A DNA stretch of 6,541 nt from Planctomycetota bacterium (lineage in GTDB: Bacteria > Planctomycetota > Planctomycetia > Pirellulales > Thermoguttaceae): positions 1 through 6,541 of the forward strand of contig DQVB01000543.1 of assembly GCA_015661985.1 (NCBI GenBank). The letters run 5' to 3'. Of the stretch, positions 1-6,184 are shown piece by piece (position 1 is the first letter of the stretch; each line of letters begins with the position of its first letter). A program made the position numbers and the translations under genes. The notes under the pieces are model-generated. The model was not told the DNA's origin. It was given only the letters and a program-made list of their open reading frames with translations, and ran no database searches.

Positions 1-2
1 CG

Positions 3-437
3 GGCGACCCGGAACATCGGAAGCGACTGCAGCGCTACCGGCGGCGGTGGGAAATCATGGTCCGCCAGCGCCTGCATCCCGACCTGCCCAACTGGCCGGC
101 CGTCTGCTTCTATCCCATGAACAGGAGGCGAGACGACCAGGCCAACTGGTTCCTCCTGGGACTGGATCAGCGACAGCGGCTGATGGACGAACATGGCCAG
201 TCGGGCATGGAATTCGCCGGCCGCGTGACCCAACTGGTCACCGCGGGCATCGGCCTGGACGACTGGGAATGGGGCGTGACGCTTTGGGCCCGAAACCCGG
301 AACTGCTCAAACAGATCGTCTATCGGATGCGGTTTGACGAGGCCAGTGCCCGGTACGCCGATTTCGGTCCGTTCTACACCGGATACCTCAGTCCGCCCGA
401 CCGCATCCTGGAGCATTGCCGCGTCTGCCGGCCATGA
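3..437 (+). CDS. hemQ: Coproheme decarboxylase HemQ/ChdC (chlorite dismutase family), 3' part
   Basis: This is the C-terminal 144 residues of a gene whose start lies beyond the left edge; the frame is open from base 3 and stops with TGA. The family oxidatively decarboxylates coproheme III to haem b with H2O2, the last step of the coproporphyrin-dependent haem pathway, in the cytosol. Visible evidence: a YPMNRRR loop with Tyr at bases 111-113 (the catalytic Tyr145 of Firmicute HemQ), the EHG motif with His at 192-194, exactly 27 residues later (the proximal haem ligand, His172), a Gln 13 residues after that (VTQLVTAG) where true chlorite dismutases have a distal Arg, and the signature blocks GLDDWEWGV, YRMRFDEASARYADFGPF and G-Y-L. 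The Gln favours HemQ over chlorite dismutase. The Firmicute Lys four residues after the Tyr is Arg here. The gene converges on rpoD with a 25-bp gap. Family assignment is firm; that the N-terminal half is intact is assumed. Confidence 0.9.
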   Translation, partial: GDPEHRKRLQRYRRRWEIMVRQRLHPDLPNWPAVCFYPMNRRRDDQANWFLLGLDQRQRLMDEHGQSGMEFAGRVTQLVTAGIGLDDWEWGVTLWARNPELLKQIVYRMRFDEASARYADFGPFYTGYLSPPDRILEHCRVCRP

Positions 438-462
438 GGCAGAAGAGGGACCGGCGAGGCCC

Positions 463-2130
463 TCAGCGCGTGTCCTGGACCCGCATATTCTCAGCCATTT
501 GCCGTTCGTGAAGGCTGGGCACCGGCCGATCGAGGAACCCGGACAGCTTCCGGGAGCGGACCGGGTGTTGCAGCTTGCGCACCGCTTTGGCCTCGATTTG
601 CCGCACCCGCTCCCGGGTCACCGAAAAGATCTTGCCCACCTCTTCCAAGGTGTAGGCATAGCCGTCGGCCAACCCGTAACGGAGCCGAATGATCTCCCGC
701 TCGCGATAATTCAAACCGGAAAGCACATCATCGATCTGCCGTTTCAGCAGCTCGCGATTCATCTCGCATAGCGGGTCTTCTTCGCGGTAATCCTGCAGGA
801 ACTCGCCGAAGAAACTGTCCTCGTGATCCCCCACGGGCTGATCCAACGAGAGCGGCTGGCGGCTCATCTGCAGCACACATCCCGTTTCATCGACCGAAAG
901 CCCGGCCGCTTGGGCCGTTTCCTCCAGCGTGGGTTCAGAGCCGTTTTTCTGCAGCAGCTCCCGGGTCACACAGCGCACCTTGCTCATCGTCTCGATCATG
1001 TGCACCGGCACTCGGATCGTCCGGCTCTGATCGGCGATGGCCCGCGTGATCGCCTGACGGATCCACCACGTCGCGTACGTGGAGAATTTGTAGCCGCGGG
1101 CGTATTCGAATTTGTCCACGGCCCGCATCAGGCCCGTATTGCCCTCCTGGATCAAGTCCAGAAAGCTGAGGCCGCGGTTGCGGTAGCGTTTGGCGATCGA
1201 GACCACCAGGCGCAGGTTTCCGGCCGACAAGCGGCGCTTGGCCGCGTCGTACTGTTCCTGGTAGGCGTTCGTGCGGGCGATGCGGCGGCGGAGCGTGGAG
1301 GGGCTCTCCAGCGTGACGCGCATCAAGTACCGCAGCTCCTGGCGGATCTCCGCCACCCGCTCAGCCGCCTTGCGACGCCGCCTCAATCGCGACAACTCCT
1401 GGGACAGGACATCCATGCGGCGCGAGATTTCCCGCAGGTTGTCCAGCAGAGGCTGGAGACGCTGCGTCCTCAAGCCCAACTCCTCCACCAGCCGTACCGC
1501 CTTGTTCCGCCGACGGGCCATGCGCCGCCAGGCCTGACGCCGAGCCCGCATCCGCTGGCTCTTGCTGATCACCACGCGAAAGTCGCGCCGGTTCTGAGCC
1601 AACAAATGCTTCAGCGTCCGCAGGTTCGGCCCCAGCATGGCCATGATATGCCGCTTCTCACGCACGTTGGTCACCGATACCTCGACCGTACGGTCCAGAC
1701 GCAGCCGGCCGTCCCGGACCTTCTCCAACAGGCCCACGGCCGCCTGCAACAAGTAATCGGTGGCCAACATGCTGTGGCGGAAACGAGTCCGAGTGCACTC
1801 GATCTGCTTGGCCGCCGCAATCTCCTCCTGGCGACTCAGCAAGGGGATCTCCCCCATCTGCATCAGATAAATCCGCACCGGGTCGTCGATCTGGTCATCC
1901 AGGCCCGTGTGCTCCAAGTCGTCCAGCTCAGGGTCGCCCACGTCGGCCTCGGTCAGCCCCTCCTCCAAGGGGTCGATGTCAAAGACCTCGACCAGCTCAG
2001 CCCTGCCGGGCCGACCGTTGCCCACAGCCGACCCGCCCTTTCGCGGGCGCGAGCCGCTTCCAGACTTCCCGGTTGACGCTTGTGGCGGATTGGCCACTTT
2101 GGCCGCAGCGTTGTTCGTGGCTTTTGGCAA
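463..2130 (-). CDS. rpoD: RNA polymerase primary sigma factor (sigma-70/SigA), RpoD
   Basis: This is the housekeeping sigma factor, which directs RNA polymerase to -10/-35 promoters. Numbered from the chosen start (555 aa): an acidic, low-complexity N-terminus without region 1.1; region 1.2 at about 83-111 (DDPVRIYLMQMGEIPLLSRQEE); a basic, helical non-conserved region at about 112-293; region 2 at about 297-369, with the core-binding and melting block through KFSTYATWWIRQAITRAI, where Q359 and T362 match the -10-reading residues; region 3 with a finger at about 436-447 (DHEDSFFGEFLQD); and region 4 at about 472-533, whose helix-turn-helix VTRERVRQIEAKAVRKL keeps the -35-contacting R506, E507, R510 and Q511. 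A 22-residue tail follows region 4. The start is the TTG at 2130, which has GAGG 8 nt upstream. The frame stays open to a TTG at 2259 (598 aa), and an ATG at 2178 is directly preceded by AGG, but neither has a properly spaced ribosome-binding site. The function is secure; the exact start is not. Confidence 0.95.
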   Translation of the reverse strand: MPKATNNAAAKVANPPQASTGKSGSGSRPRKGGSAVGNGRPGRAELVEVFDIDPLEEGLTEADVGDPELDDLEHTGLDDQIDDPVRIYLMQMGEIPLLSRQEEIAAAKQIECTRTRFRHSMLATDYLLQAAVGLLEKVRDGRLRLDRTVEVSVTNVREKRHIMAMLGPNLRTLKHLLAQNRRDFRVVISKSQRMRARRQAWRRMARRRNKAVRLVEELGLRTQRLQPLLDNLREISRRMDVLSQELSRLRRRRKAAERVAEIRQELRYLMRVTLESPSTLRRRIARTNAYQEQYDAAKRRLSAGNLRLVVSIAKRYRNRGLSFLDLIQEGNTGLMRAVDKFEYARGYKFSTYATWWIRQAITRAIADQSRTIRVPVHMIETMSKVRCVTRELLQKNGSEPTLEETAQAAGLSVDETGCVLQMSRQPLSLDQPVGDHEDSFFGEFLQDYREEDPLCEMNRELLKRQIDDVLSGLNYREREIIRLRYGLADGYAYTLEEVGKIFSVTRERVRQIEAKAVRKLQHPVRSRKLSGFLDRPVPSLHERQMAENMRVQDTR

Positions 2131-2139
2131 GGTGCAGTC
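2131..2139 (-). promoter_or_regulatory. Ribosome-binding region deciding the rpoD start (TTG at 2130)
   Basis: On the minus strand, GAGG (plus 2139-2142, CCTC) lies 8 nt before the TTG at 2130. It is the only well-spaced Shine-Dalgarno-like sequence among the candidate in-frame starts (TTG 2259, ATG 2226, ATG 2178, TTG 2130). A TTG start on rpoD would be expected to lower initiation. This is an inference from spacing only. Confidence 0.4.
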
Positions 2140-2150
2140 CTCAGCAGCAA

Positions 2151-2363
2151 TTACCTGGTGCAAACCCGTCCGGCCCATCCTTCTCGTAGCCGGGACGAAA
2201 AGCACACCCAATGCCAAGGCCCACATCCGTTCGCAACCGTCCGACGTAACCCACTGCAAGCCACAGGGTTCGGTCGACCAGCCCGCTCACAGAAAGAAGA
2301 TCCGCCCGACCCAGTGATGCCGGCAAACATCGGCTGGCCCACCTCAACGTGGCGTTTTCGCAT
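2151..2363 (-). other. Possible small upstream ORF (70 codons) in the rpoD leader
   Basis: An ATG at 2363 is preceded by AGGAG (10 nt from GGAG to ATG), a better ribosome-binding site than that of rpoD. The frame ends with TAA at 2151, 20 nt before the proposed rpoD start, so termination there could help re-initiation at rpoD. The predicted peptide begins MRKRHVEVGQPMFAGITG, has no domain I recognise, and its third codon positions show less G/C bias than the flanking genes. It may be a leader ORF or chance; I do not claim a protein. Confidence 0.2.
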
Positions 2364-2463
2364 CAGAAGCAGACTCCTAGAGGCTCAGCAGCCTGTGGCC
2401 AGCAAGCTGACTTCAACACCCCAACCGACATAGCCTGCGCAGACAACGAATCCTCCCAGTCCT

Positions 2464-2476
2464 GCGCAAGCTGCGC
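2464..2476 (-). repeat. Small inverted repeat at the 5' end of the rpoD leader
   Basis: GCGCA and TGCGC are separated by 3 nt, immediately downstream of the predicted rpoD transcription start. The transcript could therefore carry a 5-bp hairpin at its very 5' end. CCTGCGCA also recurs directly at 2434-2441 and 2461-2468. A role in mRNA stability is possible but unproven. Confidence 0.3.
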
Positions 2477-2485
2477 GATCCGTCT

Positions 2486-2513
2486 ACCATAGCAAGCCGC
2501 AGGGGCCTGTCAA
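2486..2513 (-). promoter_or_regulatory. Candidate sigma-70 promoter for rpoD
   Basis: Reading leftward, a perfect -35 box TTGACA (2513-2508) is followed by a 16-nt spacer and TATGGT (2491-2486, 4 of 6 matches to TATAAT). Transcription would start near 2479 and leave a leader of about 350 nt before the TTG start of rpoD. The -35 box sits in the 12-bp palindrome CCTGTTGACAGG, a possible operator. The promoter would be read by the product of the gene it drives. Confidence 0.5.
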
Positions 2514-2710
2514 CAGGGGCAGACAGGAAAAAATAGAGGAAATGCGTAAGGCACATGCCGGTCAATGTGGGCAATGGAGTCTCACAAAAATGCAGGTGTT
2601 GGCGGCTGTACGCCGTACTTCCATGTGTCTAAGCATCCTAAACAGTCCCATTTTGGTCCATTCTGGGCTGGCAGCCCCCTCGGGCCGCGGTGGGAGAGCG
2701 AAAAACTCGT

Positions 2711-2734
2711 GGGGCAGGCGTCCTCGCTTGCCCC
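2711..2734. repeat. Hairpin repeat unit 1 (10-bp stem, TCCT loop)
   Basis: The arms GGGGCAGGCG (2711-2720) and CGCTTGCCCC (2725-2734) pair over 10 positions with one G-T wobble around a 4-nt loop. The core GAGGACG (minus strand) recurs in the second unit at 2799-2820. The compact, self-complementary form resembles a short interspersed palindromic element, and comparable GC-rich hairpins are, to my impression, common between genes of planctomycetes. Copy number cannot be judged from this window. Confidence 0.45.
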
Positions 2735-2790
2735 GAAGTTGGTGACGGGTCCGGTGCACCAGTTTGGCGGGTCAACCGTCTCGGGAAACA

Positions 2791-2820
2791 GGACTGGCGG
2801 GGACGCTCGTCCTCCAGGAC
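2791..2820. repeat. Hairpin repeat unit 2 (overlapping GGAC/GTCC inverted repeats)
   Basis: GGGGAC (2799-2804) pairs with GTCCTC (2809-2814) around a GCTC loop, with one wobble. GGAC also occurs at 2791-2794 and 2817-2820, so the central GTCC (2809-2812) can pair with three alternative partners. It shares the minus-strand word GAGGACG with unit 1, lies 65 bp beyond it, and is probably a diverged member of the same element. Confidence 0.4.
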
Positions 2821-2942
2821 TCGGGCGGAATCTTTCATCAACGGTCTGAAAAAGGGCCTTGGCCAGACGCGCCCCGCGGGCTTGAAGAGCCGCGAAGGCA
2901 CCGGCTCGGCCAGGGCCCTGCGGCGGCGTTGTCCCCACGGTT

Positions 2943-2975
2943 GCCCTGCGGCTTTTGGCCGCGGGGCCGTAGAAT
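2943..2975 (+). promoter_or_regulatory. Strong hairpin abutting a TAGAAT -10-like box, candidate uvrB promoter region
   Basis: GCCCTGCGGC (2943-2952) pairs with GCCGCGGGGC (2958-2967) over 10 bp, with one G-T wobble and a TTTTG loop. Two bases later comes TAGAAT (2970-2975), one mismatch from the -10 consensus. No good -35 box exists at 16-18 bp; the hairpin occupies that position, so a protein binding the inverted repeat could control or replace the -35 contact. A second small inverted repeat (GATCG at 2986-2990, CGATC at 2998-3002) lies just downstream. Assignment to uvrB is by position only. Confidence 0.3.
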
Positions 2976-3072
2976 AGATCAAAAGGATCGTGCGGCGCGA
3001 TCGATAACCAGCCACGTTCGAGTCTTACTTCAATCGTGCGCGGCGGCGTGGGCGTATCCCTATTTGGGTTGT

Positions 3073-3123
3073 GGGGACAGGCTGGAAGGCCTCTCGGACG
3101 TCAGGCGAACCTGCCCTTTTTTT
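3073..3123 (+). terminator. Terminator/attenuator-like hairpin with T7 tract in the uvrB leader
   Basis: GGG plus CAGG (3074-3081, one bulged A at 3077) can pair with CCTGCCC (3110-3116), and seven T residues follow at 3117-3123. A competing hairpin, CAGG-CGAA-CCTG (3102-3113), uses the same CCTG. Two mutually exclusive stems ahead of a T tract, ending just before the uvrB start, resemble a transcription attenuator. The stem is short, with a 28-nt loop, so this may be fortuitous. Confidence 0.35.
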
Positions 3124-3140
3124 GCGGGATGGGCGAACGG

Positions 3141-5213
3141 ATGTTTCAGTTGGTCAGCGATTTTCGTCCGGCCGGAGATCAGCCCCAGGCGATCGAGGCG
3201 CTGACGCGCGGGCTGTTGGAGGGCCGTCGCTATCAAGTGTTGATGGGCGTGACCGGCTCGGGTAAGACGTTCACCATGGCCAACGTGATTCAGAACGTCC
3301 AGCGGCCCACGCTGGTCATGTCCCACAACAAGACCCTTGCCGCCCAGCTCTACGGCGAGTTCAAGGAGTTCTTCCCCCACAACGCGGTCCACTATTTTGT
3401 CAGCTACTACGACTACTACCAGCCCGAGGCGTACATCCCCCAGCGGGACATCTATATCGAAAAGGACGCCTCCATTAACGACCAGATCGACCGACTGCGC
3501 CTGGCCGCCACCAGCGCCCTGGTCAGCCGGCGGGATGTGATCGTTGTGGCCAGCGTGTCGTGCATTTACGGGCTCGGCTCACCCGAGGACTACCGTCAGA
3601 TGATGGTGGCCCTTCGCGTCGGCCAGGTGGTGGACCGGGATGAGATGCTCGCCCGGCTGGTGGACATCCAGTACGAGCGGAACGACGTGTCCTTCGAGCC
3701 GGGCAAGTTCCGGGTGCGCGGGGACTGTGTGGAGGTGTTCCCCTCCTACGAAGGGCATGCCGTGCGCATCGAATTCTGGGGTGACGAGGTGGAACAGCTG
3801 TCGTTGATTCACCCTACCAGTGGCGAAGTGCTGAGCCGGTGCGAAGAACTGTTTATCTATCCGGCCAAGCATTTCGTATTGCCCGACGACCGCATCGCCG
3901 CGGCCATTCAGGAGATCGAGCGGGAGCTGGAAGAACGGCTGGAGTACTTCCGCAAGGAGGGCAAGCTGCTCGAGGCCCAACGGCTGAGCGCCCGGACCCG
4001 TTTCGATATGGAGATGCTCCAAGAGACGGGATACTGTCCGGGGATCGAGAACTACAGCCGGCCCCTTTCCGGCCGCCCGCCGGGCACACCACCCGACACC
4101 CTCTTCAGTTTCCTGCCGGACGACTACCTGTTGTTCGTCGACGAATCCCACGTCACGGTGCCCCAGATCCGTGGGATGTACCACGGGGACCACAACCGCA
4201 AAGTGACGCTGGTGGAGCATGGCTTCCGGCTCCCATCGGCCCTGGACAACCGCCCGCTGACCTTCGAGGAGTGGGAGCAGAAGGTCAACCAGGTGATCTT
4301 CGTCTCGGCGACCCCGGGCCCGTACGAATTGGAGAAGACGGGCGGCCAGATCGTCGAGCAGGTGATCCGGCCTACGGGCCTGTTGGACCCGGAGATCGAA
4401 GTGGTGCCCGCCCGGGCCCAGGTGCCTCACCTGATCGACCAGGTCCGTCGGCGGGCGGCCGCCGGCCAGCGCGTCCTGGTCACCACACTGACCAAACGCT
4501 TGGCCGAAGACCTGGCCGACTACCTCAGCAAGCAGAACATCCGCTGCAAGTGGCTCCATAGCGAACTGGACGCCTTCGAGCGCGTGGAGCTGTTGCGCGA
4601 CTTGCGGGAAGGCCGTTTCGACGTACTGGTGGGCGTCAACCTGCTGCGCGAAGGACTCGACCTGCCGGAGGTCTCCCTGGTGGCCATCCTGGATGCCGAC
4701 AAAGAAGGTTTCTTGCGCAGCGAAACATCGCTGATGCAGACCATCGGCCGTTCGGCCCGCAACGTCAACGCCAAGGTGATCCTCTACGCCGACACGGTCA
4801 CCGAGTCGATGCAGCGGGCCGTCGAAGAGACTCGGCGAAGACGACGGATGCAAGAGGAGTACAATCGCCAGCACGGAATCACGCCGGAGACGATCCGCAA
4901 AGCGATCCGCGCCGGGATCGAAGCAGAGGCTTCGGCCCACGCCCAGTCCTACGCCGCCGTGGGCCGCGGCGACGAAGAGCAGTACATCACCGAGGAATAC
5001 CTGGCCGAACTAGAAGCCGAGATGCTGGCCGCCGCCGAAGCCCTGGAGTTCGAACGGGCCGCCGCCCTGCGCGACCGGATCGTCCAGCTGCGCGAGCAGA
5101 TCGGCAAACGGGCCGACCAGGTCGAATTGGAGCAGGCCACCCGCCGTGGGCGGGCCCGACGCCGCAAGAAGGCTCGCGGGGGACGCCGCGTCCCCAAGCC
5201 CGAACGCCCCTGA
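3141..5213 (+). CDS. uvrB: Excinuclease ABC subunit B, UvrB
   Basis: This is the damage-verifying helicase-like subunit of nucleotide excision repair: it is loaded onto DNA by UvrA, clamps one strand and recruits UvrC. The protein has 690 aa (E. coli 673). Residues: GDQPQAI at 12-18; Walker A GVTGSGKT at 36-43; the beta-hairpin SYYDYYQPEAYIP at 88-100 with its tyrosines intact; the UvrB-specific domain near 190-230 (EPGKFRVRGDCVEVFPSYE); Walker B DESH at 334-337; SATPG at 389-393; LREGLDLPE at 502-510; DADKEGFLRS from 518; motif VI QTIGRSARN at 533-541; and a C-terminal UVR coiled coil at about 615-655, which binds UvrC. A strongly basic tail follows (about 667-690). The start is the ATG giving MFQLVSDFRPAGDQ, matching family N-termini; an in-frame ATG at 3129 (MGERMFQL) is nearly as good, and a GTG at 3036 is not supported. 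No LexA-box-like sequence was recognised upstream. The gene converges on the acetyltransferase gene. Confidence 0.97.
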   Translation: MFQLVSDFRPAGDQPQAIEALTRGLLEGRRYQVLMGVTGSGKTFTMANVIQNVQRPTLVMSHNKTLAAQLYGEFKEFFPHNAVHYFVSYYDYYQPEAYIPQRDIYIEKDASINDQIDRLRLAATSALVSRRDVIVVASVSCIYGLGSPEDYRQMMVALRVGQVVDRDEMLARLVDIQYERNDVSFEPGKFRVRGDCVEVFPSYEGHAVRIEFWGDEVEQLSLIHPTSGEVLSRCEELFIYPAKHFVLPDDRIAAAIQEIERELEERLEYFRKEGKLLEAQRLSARTRFDMEMLQETGYCPGIENYSRPLSGRPPGTPPDTLFSFLPDDYLLFVDESHVTVPQIRGMYHGDHNRKVTLVEHGFRLPSALDNRPLTFEEWEQKVNQVIFVSATPGPYELEKTGGQIVEQVIRPTGLLDPEIEVVPARAQVPHLIDQVRRRAAAGQRVLVTTLTKRLAEDLADYLSKQNIRCKWLHSELDAFERVELLRDLREGRFDVLVGVNLLREGLDLPEVSLVAILDADKEGFLRSETSLMQTIGRSARNVNAKVILYADTVTESMQRAVEETRRRRRMQEEYNRQHGITPETIRKAIRAGIEAEASAHAQSYAAVGRGDEEQYITEEYLAELEAEMLAAAEALEFERAAALRDRIVQLREQIGKRADQVELEQATRRGRARRRKKARGGRRVPKPERP

Positions 5214-5244
5214 TCGGCGGCTACAACCCGGGGGCGCCGGAGCA

Positions 5245-5265
5245 CGGGAGACGGTCGGCCTCCCG
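5245..5265. terminator. Weak hairpin between convergent uvrB and the acetyltransferase gene
   Basis: CGGGAG (5245-5250) and CTCCCG (5260-5265) form a 6-bp GC stem around 9 nt in the 60-bp gap between the two stop codons. No T tract follows on either strand, so if it ends transcription it is not a classical intrinsic terminator. Position is the main support. Confidence 0.25.
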
Positions 5266-5273
5266 GCAACCCG

Positions 5274-5993
5274 TCACCGCCCCGAGGTCTCCGCCGGCGA
5301 TGGCGGCTCGATCCTCATTCGTTCGATGCGGCCAGGCAACGGCTGCCAGCGACGTCCAAAGGGCTTCAGCAGCGTGACGCCCCAGGGGCCACAGCCGATG
5401 CGCAGCACCAGCCCCCGGCGCCGGTAGCCCAGTCCCAAGTGACTGTCGATCGACCGCTGGTTGTCCATGTCGATCGACGTGTAGATCTCCCCCACACCGA
5501 CCCCGTGCAGCTGGCCGGGAAGGGCGGCCATGAGGCTACCCCAAGCGCCCAGACGCACTCCCCGGCCGTCGTAGCTCCAAGCGGCCCCGCGGGAAACGTG
5601 GAAGATCGAGCGCAGTTGATCCCAGTCCTCCCGGAACCGACCCGGCCCCAACACCATCCACACCCCAGCGCCGATCCCCCCGGACGACTGGGCCACGAAG
5701 CACACATCGCCGCGCTCCAATCGGTCCTCGACCAACTGAGCGTCCCCGAACAGCTCGGCCAATGCCGCCGCGTCCTCCCAGCCAGCGCGGCGCACCCGGT
5801 AAGCCTTCAACGGACGGCCGGCGCCCATCATTTGGTCCAAAGGGACGGAAAACAGCCCCACGAGCCACCAGTCCAGCCCAACCCGCCGGGCCGCGCGGCA
5901 GGCCAAAGCCCCCCACCACGCCGTCCCACGCCGCCCATACTTCCACCCGGCACGCCGGGCCGCCTGAAGCGTACGCTTTGTCGACATGACCAT
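5274..5993 (-). CDS. GNAT-fold N-acetyltransferase-like protein, substrate unknown
   Basis: The product has 239 aa. Residues about 65-200 follow the GNAT order: a first strand and helix (YRVRRAGWEDAAALAELF, 65-82), RLERGDVCFVAQSSGGIGAGVWMV (91-114, strands 2-4), SYDGRGVRLGAWGSLMAAL (140-158, motif A position) and IYTSIDMDNQRSIDSHLGLGYRRRG (170-194), whose D-N-x-x-S and LGYR match the GNAT motif B region. Such enzymes usually transfer an acyl group from acyl-CoA to an amine; no substrate can be inferred. Motif A (normally R/Q-x-x-G-x-G/A) is only loosely kept (R147, G149, G152). An unusual basic, Trp-rich stretch (about 7-50) precedes the domain and may pack against a membrane or partner. The ATG at 5993 has AAGGAAGGG about 9 nt upstream; an ATG at 5987 is too far from it. 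The frame stays open to a TTG at 6092 that lacks support. Cytosolic; no signal peptide is evident. The gene stands alone on its strand. Confidence 0.7.
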   Translation of the reverse strand: MVMSTKRTLQAARRAGWKYGRRGTAWWGALACRAARRVGLDWWLVGLFSVPLDQMMGAGRPLKAYRVRRAGWEDAAALAELFGDAQLVEDRLERGDVCFVAQSSGGIGAGVWMVLGPGRFREDWDQLRSIFHVSRGAAWSYDGRGVRLGAWGSLMAALPGQLHGVGVGEIYTSIDMDNQRSIDSHLGLGYRRRGLVLRIGCGPWGVTLLKPFGRRWQPLPGRIERMRIEPPSPAETSGR

Positions 5994-6184
5994 CAGCTTG
6001 CGCCCTTCCTTCTCAGGCTCGAGCAGGCAGACGCCACTCCGCGGAGCCGCAGGGCGCCGGCCCGCCGAAAACCGGCTTCGGATCGGGCCCAAACCACAGC
6101 CTGACGGAAGCGGCTTGTACAGACCACTTCGCAGCTGAGGCGAGCGCGAGTGTGGCCGACCGGCGCGACTTGCTGTGCGAACGG

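Larger units (their letters stand above)
2514..3140. other. Non-coding divergent intergenic region between rpoD and uvrB
   Basis: No reading frame here looks coding on either strand. The frames present (up to about 125 codons) are overlapping, low in conserved motifs and match no family I recognise. The region is AT-richer at 2525-2660 (including an A6 tract) and GC-rich from 2670 on. It contains the hairpin repeats at 2711-2734 and 2799-2820, the hairpin with a TAGAAT box at 2943-2975, and the terminator-like structure at 3073-3123, listed separately. Confidence 0.6.

Noticed and set aside
447..462. AGGG...CCCT inverted repeat between the hemQ and rpoD stop codons
   Set aside because: Only about 4 bp pair before a mismatch, and no T tract follows on either strand; not adequate for a terminator call.
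823..2076. 417-codon open frame on the + strand opposite rpoD
   Set aside because: It is the antisense of an unmistakable rpoD. The product is rich in His, Gln, Arg and Pro with no motif, as expected from codon bias in GC-rich DNA.
2638..3015. Overlapping 94-125 codon frames on both strands between rpoD and uvrB
   Set aside because: They cross the hairpin repeats, contain no family motif, and several frames on both strands are open over the same bases, which points to GC-rich non-coding DNA.
3000..3140. LexA (SOS) box upstream of uvrB
   Set aside because: Neither a CTGT-N8-ACAG nor a GAAC-N4-GTTC type box is present. The GTTCG and CGAAC words seen are not paired at the right spacing.
3579..4940. 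453-codon open frame on the - strand opposite uvrB
   Set aside because: Antisense shadow of a fully conserved UvrB; its product shows the same low-information composition and no family motifs.
5439..6104. 221-codon open frame on the + strand opposite the GNAT gene
   Set aside because: Pro/His-rich without motifs, while the minus strand carries GNAT signatures and a ribosome-binding site.
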